Part shown: positions 57,179-64,000 of the stretch, piece by piece
How the letters are laid out: each line of letters opens with the position of its first letter
How positions within the stretch are numbered: the stretch's first letter is position 1
Origin: Allium sativum
Taxonomy: Eukaryota; Streptophyta; Magnoliopsida; Asparagales; Amaryllidaceae
Assembly: GCA_030737875.1 (NCBI GenBank)
Contig: CM060915.1
Location: 360,961,863-361,025,862, forward strand
DNA length: 64,000 nucleotides
Direction of reading: 5' to 3'
The notes under the pieces: generated by a model
The model's database searches: none
What the model was told of the DNA's origin: nothing
The model's input: only the letters and a program-made list of their open reading frames with translations
Program-made: the position numbers and the translations under genes

Positions 57179-59254
57179 ATGGCGAACAAACGAAAGAAAG
57201 ATGCAACATCCTCTCGTCCCGCAAACGCCGATGCAGCTGATGCCGATGCTGTAGAAGCAAGCCACGAAGTTTCCTCTCATGACAACATGTCCCAATTCCT
57301 TACCCGGGACGACATGGATAAAATCATGGTTGAACTCAGAAACCATATGACATCTCAGGGTAAAGTCCTCGAACGACAACAGCAGTTGATGGATCACCTT
57401 CTCGGTCGATTGGAAACAGGGTTGAACGCTTCAACATCAATTCCTCCATCGACCGAAGCTAGGGCAATAACCGATCTTCGGTCTGCACGAAATCAGGCCA
57501 CTGATCAGGCTACACCTTTATTTCATCCTGGTTTGGTTCCACCAACCGATCGATCCCAGCCGAGAATATCGCTTCCAACGACCAGCGCGGCTGCAACAAC
57601 AGAACCTCAGGAGGCAGGCGACCAAGATCTAGGTCGTCTGACAAATATGCCTCCACTCTTTGGAACATCTCGACCTATCAAATCAGTCGAGCTACCCCCA
57701 GGTCCCTCAGAATCAACGCCATTCCCATTACAACCCGGGATCTTGCCGCAGACCAGTCTAACCACTCTTCCTCTTCAACGAAGAATTGGAGTAGCCCTTC
57801 CTTCGAACGAGGGGAGCCACCCTACCATGCCGGTCCTCACCGTAGCGGAAGAAAACGCTACCGTAGACCCTCCTAACCTCGCTTCAAACGGGGACAACCC
57901 TGGCCCCTGAACATCAGATGCTATGCTGGATCAGCCTAGACCTTTAGCTACAAATATGGCTCGACCCACAACTCATCAGGTTCCAGAGGGGCCATTCTAT
58001 CCAGAACAACCCACCAGATCTCACCTTCCCTCACACCTTCACTCAACTCTCGGAGGTCGAGCCCAGCCAACGACCACCCTTCCGAGCATGCTTTTGCCGG
58101 ATCCTCGTACAGAACCCCCTCAGGATGCAGAGTTAAGTTCATGGCAACGACTCCTCGGAGATGGGAGTCAGCTTGCAAGCATCATTCGACGTTTCACTCG
58201 GGGCAATTCTTCGCAGCAAGACATAGACAATGTCAATCGCAGCCCCTTCACTAGAGAAATCAGAAATTCTCGAAACCCTCCGGACTTCAGGTTCCCTGCC
58301 ATCGAACCATACAACGGTTGCACTGACCCGACCATTCATCTTATGCAATACATGCGACATATGGAAGTACTTGGTGCATCGACCAACTTCATGGCTAAGT
58401 GCTTTCCACTCTTTCTCACAGATATAGCCGAGATGTGGTTTCGGCAGCTAACAACGGAGTCGATCAGTAGTTGGAATACTCTGGTCACCCACTTCATCGA
58501 GCAATTTTGAGTGCATATCTCTCGACCGAAAAGTGTCATGTTTCTATCTACCAACAAACAACGATCCGGACAGACGCTAAGATCCTTCCTCGAAAGGTTC
58601 AACGCAGCCGTAGCATCTGTCGATCGACCTGAGCCATCGATGGTGTTGATGGAAGCCATCACGGGAGTTCAGAAGAGATCAGAATTCTCGAACTCCTTAA
58701 CTAGGGATCCTCCCAAAGATATAGATGATTTCTATTCCGACGCCGAAAGATTCCTCCGACAAGAGGATGCCAGCCTTGAGATGGAGAGCCTTGAAGTTTT
58801 AGTAGCCAAACAACAAGGTCCACTCAACGGCAATGGCCAGAATAAAGGAGGAGGAACGGCCCCGGAAAAGGATAAACGCAATGTACGACCTCGAAATGAA
58901 AACAAATATAATCAGTACACCGAGCTCAATTCCTCTTTGCTCGATATTTATCTCGATATGCGCGAGTCCTTCCCCACTCCAAGGCAACCTCAACGAGAAC
59001 CGACCCAGATGGAACTTGACTCTGGCAAGCATTGTATATTCCACAATGTAGCTGGACATAATACAAATGATTGCCGACATCTGCGCGATCTCATCGAAGG
59101 GCGAGTCAGAAAAGGGGAACTCGCTGAGTATGTCAAAAATCGCGCCCCGGCCATACCGCCGCGACCTTCTGCCCAAGCTCCTCAGGCTGGTCCGCAAGCT
59201 CCTAGAAATGGAAAGGACCCTGAGACTAGCACTCGCGGCATTGTCATTAATTAG
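57179..59254 (+). pseudogene. Ty3/gypsy-type gag, one frame with two in-frame stops
   Basis: A single frame of 692 codons would give the structural Gag protein. It is interrupted only by TGA at 57908-57910 and TGA at 58508-58510; the frame does not shift. The N-terminus is rich in charged residues and glutamine, and the middle (57500-58150) is Pro-rich and probably disordered. The conserved gag core lies at about 58220-58760, with WFRQL, W(N)TLVTHFIEQF and SLRSFLERF-like segments. A zinc-finger-like CIFHNVAGHNTNDC lies at 59033-59074, a form seen in Tat/Ogre-type elements. Both stops could come from CGA codons by C-to-T change. No pol follows. Confidence 0.85.
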
Positions 59255-59647
59255 ATTTTTTATCTTTTCTCTCGATGTATTTCGTTCAATAATAGGGACG
59301 CTTTGATGCTATGTAATCAATCGCTGTTCTCGTAGATTTTCTTTGTAATAGATGCTTAGCAGTTATAAACTTTACTTTTTGCAAAAGTAGATCAACTGTT
59401 GTAAAATTTCTAAGCCGAACCAGATTATTGTTCGCCATTAAGCCGAGCATGGTTAATGCTCGCCCCCCTGTTCTATGTGGTTAGCGCGAAAGCCCACCAC
59501 TACTTCAAACACCTACTCTTTCAAGTGAGAAAGGTCGCTTTTTATTAAACACGAGTGTGGATTATGCACTCTTTCTTTACACCATGAGCGTGCATAGCTC
59601 GTTAAACTAACTAACCCAACATGAGTTGAGCATGAGAAACACTTGCA
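59255..59647. other. Post-gag non-coding region
   Basis: Contains a diverged copy of the 28-bp unit near 59449 but no coding signal. Confidence 0.5.
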
Positions 59648-59787
59648 CTAAGCCGATTATGGTTTATACTCGCCACTAAGCCGAGTATGGTTTATACTCG
59701 CCACTAAGCCGAGTATGGTTTATACTCGCCACCAAGCCGAGTATGGTTTATGCTCGCCACCAAGCCGAGTATGGTTTATGCTCGCCA
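59648..59787. repeat. 28-bp tandem array, five units
   Basis: Units of the type ctaagccgagtatggtttat, ending actcgcca or gctcgcca, at exact 28-bp spacing. A looser repeat (ttttctggccttaatac) follows at about 59880-60000. Confidence 0.95.
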
Positions 59788-60080
59788 CCTTCTGAAGCCA
59801 AGTGGAATAAAATGGTCGACCCATGGTTTGTTTTGTATTTGCAGGAACCAACTTTTGTACCAGTGGCGATCATCACCTCGGCCTTAATACGGTTTTCGAT
59901 AGTTGTTGGTTTTCTGGCCTTAATACGACCTGGCATGGTCGACGGATTTCTGGTCTTAATACAACATCGGACCGTCGGTTTTCTGGCCTTGATATGGTCC
60001 GGCGCGACCATAGCAGATCGAGCGTTTGTGCTTCAGTTCAGATTTCAGAATACACCTCCCTTTGTCAACGAAGATATATT

Positions 60081-60093
60081 CTGAGGGGCAAAG
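60081..60093 (+). other. Polypurine tract of the gag-only element
   Basis: Purine-rich GAGGGGCAAAG directly before the 3' LTR at 60094. Confidence 0.65.
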
Positions 60094-60938
60094 TGTTAGC
60101 CCTCTTTTTGGTACTAATCTTATCGGGCCAAAACCAAAGCCCAAACGCACAACCAAATACAAGTTACGCTCCAAGAGGCCCATCAGGGGCGCTACATCAA
60201 GCAATGGCATATCGGCCCAAATCCAACTCAGTCATATTGACTGCGCATTACCTGAAAAATCGCTCACCAGGGCGACCGAGTTTCTCGCTTTCAGAAGGAA
60301 CTCGTCGACCGATTATCTCGGACCAGCGTGGAGAATTTCTACAGAGCCAGTCAACTTAATATCCCGATTTCCAAGGAGATAAAGGCGGTTAACCATATTC
60401 GGACAAAGCTCTGCTTTTGGTATACCTCTCCACAGTGCCACGTCGGCCACAACTTCCGAGAATACTATTTATGAGCAGTGGAATCAGTCTTCCAGCCGCA
60501 ATTCGAACCAATGGATGGATTCCACGTATCTGGACCTTCCCGAAATGGCCGGACCATTTCGCAACAGTCCAAGCAGCATTTTCCACCTATAAATACCTCC
60601 AAGCTTAAAGAGGACGAGGACAACTTCTCTTGGCCAGACGGCTTCCTTCAAACTTTTCATTTCTACTCTCCTCCAGAATCTTAATCTCTAAAAAGGAAGA
60701 AAGGAAAATAGTCATTTTCTTTCTTTTCTCCAAACAGAAAAAGCATTGTATTTGTAATCAAAAAAAGAGAGAAATAATATATAAAGTGGACGTAGGCATT
60801 GTCTTTGCTGAACCACTATAAAAATTATGTGTGTGCTCCCCGTTCTTTCACTTTTTATTGCATATTTTATCTTTATTCATGTGTAGATCACACGATTGGG
60901 GGTTGATTGTCACTAGTGACCAACTTTTGACGTCAACA
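60094..60938 (+). mobile_element. 3' LTR of the gag-only element
   Basis: Aligns with the 5' LTR end to end. TATA box at 60588-60595. Confidence 0.9.
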
Positions 60939-62633
60939 GCTGCTATACGACAAGCAACTAAAAGTCTGAATTTTTTTGTTGTGTTGTCGTAAACGCTACC
61001 AAAACTTTTTTTGAACTGTAACAGAAGTTTTTCTGAAGCATTTTTTTAATGCAACTGTATATTTTTTGTATTAGTTTACATTTGCTTCTACAGCATTTTG
61101 AACACGCTACTAAAATTTATTCGTTGTTTGGTAACATATTTTAAATTATCCACCGTTGGTGACCTGTATTATCTCCTACAATCAGTTATGTAATATCCTT
61201 ATTAAAACAAGTGATCAAACACATAATTGTCTTATTCAAACCAATAATTAATCACATAATCATCGTATTCAAACAAAAAATCAATCAATCATATGGCCAT
61301 ATTCAAACAATTGAAAACATATGCTAATCACAAATTAGTTCAATAATTATTTTCAACAAAATAAGTCATATTCCACGAACAATCATAAACAAGTTTACAC
61401 AAATAGTACGAACAAAATATCATAGTATATATAACAATTAAAGCTATATCCATAAACCCGGTCACATCAAAGCGGAAAGTACATTCTGAATGTTAACTTC
61501 AAGTAATTCTCGACAAGTTTTTTCCAAGAGTACATCTATTCTGCTTATAATCCCATTAGACATCTAGCAGTGTAAAATCCTAAATATATTGAAATAAAGG
61601 TTGTCAATCACTTGCATTGACTACTTGACTTATTGAAATATATAAAAACTTGGTGAAAATGATGTTAATTATGTTTCTTTATCTTCTTTTCTATAGTATC
61701 TTGTAAAATTAAGAGCTAAAGTTTGATATTTTCTAAATCCAGTAAACATACGTTAACGTTTTAGAAAACTTAACAATGTTAATTAGTATTACTGTAGCAA
61801 AAGGGAGCACCTTTCTATACTAACAAATTTAATCTACAAAGCTTAATGGTATGAAGTCATAATGATAATCTAGTTTATGCTCCCCTGTCTATTTAGGGAA
61901 GGAGGAAATTGTGCAGTGCTTTAAAATTAAAAAGCAAAGTCTAGGTATGTTTAGTTCCACCCAGAAAAATATTTAAGTGCAAAATGAAAATAAAGATCAA
62001 CTTGAATATGCTTTGAGTTTGACAGTACAAAATGAAATGAATTATCTATTCTGAGCAGCATAAAAAAGAAAACCGTAAGTGCCAAACGTACCATCAGTAG
62101 ATTATATATCTGGAGCACCGTCTATAGTGCAAATCATAAGTGGATACCAAATTATTTTCAACGCCTCACTTAACAGGGAGGTGTATGTATAGTACTTCGC
62201 CTATAACAAAAAAAATGTGTAAAGTTCAAGTCAAATGTATAGCCATTGACAAACACAGATTAAAGATACAATAGTGCAATTTGCACGGATCAAATATAAC
62301 TTACCGCATGAAATTAAGAACCAAATTCAAGAGAAAAGCTAGGGAATATATCCACGTGTTTCAATAAGCATATTTCAGGCATAACCTGTAAAAAAGGCAA
62401 TGATCATGTATAAATATGAGATGAAGACTTGGAAGGCTAACACAGCATTACAACAAATTTGTTCAGATTATACTTAACATAAAGGTAATTGTACAGATCC
62501 GGATTTTGATTTCGTACTTTAAATCAATTTCTTTCTCTCCTCTTCCTACTTCCATTGATTCCACTTACTTTATCGATTCTCCTCCGTCTCCTCCGAAGAC
62601 ATAAATCAACCACATTTTCAATCAAACTGCGAC
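60939..62633. other. Copy 2 interior after the LTR insertion, no recognised gene
   Basis: Colinear with 52476-54167. Confidence 0.5.
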
Positions 62634-63231
62634 ATCGGACTCTCACTTGCCTCACTCTCTGGCTCTACCTACTCCGCCTCTAAAATCTTCATCCTCACGC
62701 GCAGCCGCCTCAAGCTTTGACGAAGTGTAATAATGATCAGGGCATCCTCGTCCTTCACCAATGTCAGTTCCTTCAGCGCCAACGTCAGGGACTTCGACGC
62801 TGTAGAGTAACCTGTCGAGGGGTCTGGCGATGACATAGATGTGTTGATCTGTAACCATGGAATTTTTGTGCCCAGAGAGCTCGAGAAGCCAGACTTAGAG
62901 CAAATTAGGTTCATGATGGATGCGAATGTGACTGGGATTCTAATTTGATTAAAGCGGCATTGCTAGAAACGAAAAAAGGTCTAGGGAAACTTGACTGCCT
63001 GGTTGCATTGTACTTATATCTTCTCATTCTACACAGGTTTGAGTCTATGGTTACACTGCTTACTCAACTAGCAAGTTTGCCCTCCGTGGCTTAGTAGAAG
63101 CTTTGCAGCAAGAGGTAACTGCTGACATTATTCGTGTCACTCTCATTTTTACTCCTGATACAAAATCTCCAGGTTTATAACAAGAGCATAGATTGAGACC
63201 AGACATCACTACCAAAGATTTTGAAAAATAA
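62634..63231 (+). pseudogene. 3-ketodihydrosphingosine reductase-like (TSC10-type SDR) fragment, copy 2
   Basis: Second copy of the fragment at 54168-54764, with the same main breaks. In addition it has a stop in the segment after VRDFDAVE (TAA in place of CAA near 62808). It retains DVLICNHGIFVPRELE and the YTAY/SKFALRGL region in broken frames. It is too damaged to encode an enzyme. Confidence 0.75.
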
Positions 63232-63297
63232 AATAGATACTACTCAATCCATGACTAAATTTTTGTCATCACTTACCATGTTAATAGTTAATAAAAG

Positions 63298-64000
63298 CAC
63301 TACAACATAAATTATCTTTTATAGCGGCATATAGCCGCTATTAATCAATTCTATAGCGGTTCGATAAATGCTGTATATCGACATGTTATAAAAAACTGTT
63401 GAATATTTGTAACACAAAAAAAAAAAACCCGTTGTAAAAGAGCATGGATTTATAACACAAATTTATCTCTATGTTACTTAAAGACAATAGCTCATCCTCG
63501 CCGCTATTAAATATCTAAATCTTAATGAAAATGAGAATCTTTATAACACAGCATAACTGCTATAACATATTTATTCAATAGTGGCTATATGACGCTACTA
63601 AATCAACATGTTATAGTATTGCTAAATCCTTTTACAGTTCATGTATGCTGCTATAAAATTCGTAGATACAATATTACTTATTTGTTGTTATTTTTTGACA
63701 GTAAGCCTATATTACATTACATTTTCATAGCCGCTACAACTAACAATTCCATTGTGACATAGCAACCCAAATTAATATTCTATTATTACTAATTCACATG
63801 ATGGTAGATCCATATAATCTGTTAGGTTTTTTCTTTTATTTTTGGGTTTCTGTCAAAAAAAATAGATAAATGCCTAAATAGAAAGAAATATTAATTTGCT
63901 GCTATTCTTTGGCCAAAATGTACAACAAGGTTATAGGCCATATTTCTATGCATATTAATTTGCTGCTATTCTCTTGATGCAGTGTCAGTTTCCATTTTGT
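63298..64000 (+). mobile_element. Second CACTA-like left terminus and subterminal region (copy 2)
   Basis: Starts CACTACAACATAAATTATC; colinear with 54826-55535. Cut by the window edge. Confidence 0.5.

Larger units (their letters stand above)
56269..60938 (+). mobile_element. Gag-only Ty3/gypsy-type LTR element (4,670 bp)
   Basis: LTRs of 846 bp (56269-57114) and 845 bp (60094-60938) run TGTTAGCCC to CGTCAACA. The flanks are GCTGT (56264-56268) and GCTGC (60939-60943), a five-base target duplication with one change; copy 1 of the host unit has GCTGC and no insert. The interior of 2,979 bp has a primer-binding site, a gag reading frame with two stops, tandem repeats and a polypurine tract. 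It has no protease, reverse transcriptase or integrase. This fits the class called TR-GAG. Confidence 0.9.
55848..64000. repeat. Tandem duplication, copy 2 (interrupted, runs off the window)
   Basis: Equivalent to 52040 onward. It is split by the LTR element at 56269-60938 and reaches the equivalent of 55535 at the window edge. Confidence 0.9.

Overview
The window looks like nuclear DNA from a flowering plant, most likely a eudicot. It is AT-rich, gene-poor and filled with nested transposable elements. I see one apparently intact host gene: a UDP-sugar glycosyltransferase of the UGT74 type at 22273-23709 (+). It has a single 75-nt intron whose length is a multiple of three. The species cannot be named from the sequence, and I found no rRNA, tRNA, CRISPR array or bacterial-type operon.

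Layout. 1-5005: a decayed Ty1/copia element on the minus strand, cut by the window edge. 5006-10973: sequence without recognisable genes, holding three short tandem repeats, a CACTA-like end (8440-8866) and a 1-kb element with long terminal inverted repeats (9673-10679). 10974-20259: a solo LTR (target duplication TATGA) of a family with LTRs of about 6 kb, itself broken by a second, 3,029-bp solo LTR (12253-15281, target duplication AAAAT). 20768-22150: two TA microsatellites and three foldback elements, the last ending about 120 bp before the UGT start codon. 22273-23709: the UGT gene. 25036-29718: a full-length Ty1/copia element with near-identical LTRs but a broken gag-pol. 31083-44077: a 13-kb non-autonomous LTR element (target duplication CATAG) whose LTRs are 5,997 and 5,956 bp around an interior of only 1,042 bp. 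45254-52265: a second non-autonomous LTR element (target duplication TGAAT) with 2.6-kb LTRs.

52040 to the end: a 3,808-bp tandem duplication. Each copy carries the last ~225 bp of the preceding LTR, CACTA-like termini, and a decayed fragment of a short-chain dehydrogenase resembling 3-ketodihydrosphingosine reductase (TSC10). The second copy was later split by a gag-only Ty3/gypsy-type LTR element (56269-60938).

The large LTR elements have LTR boundaries, primer-binding sites and polypurine tracts but no pol, so they would depend on enzymes supplied by autonomous relatives. The nesting gives an order of events: CACTA-type sequence with its gene fragment, then insertion of the 7-kb element, then tandem duplication, then insertion of the gag-only element. 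The strongest candidates for something not well described are the giant-LTR, tiny-core family (one full copy and one solo LTR here), the amplified TSC10-like fragment, and the gag-only element.
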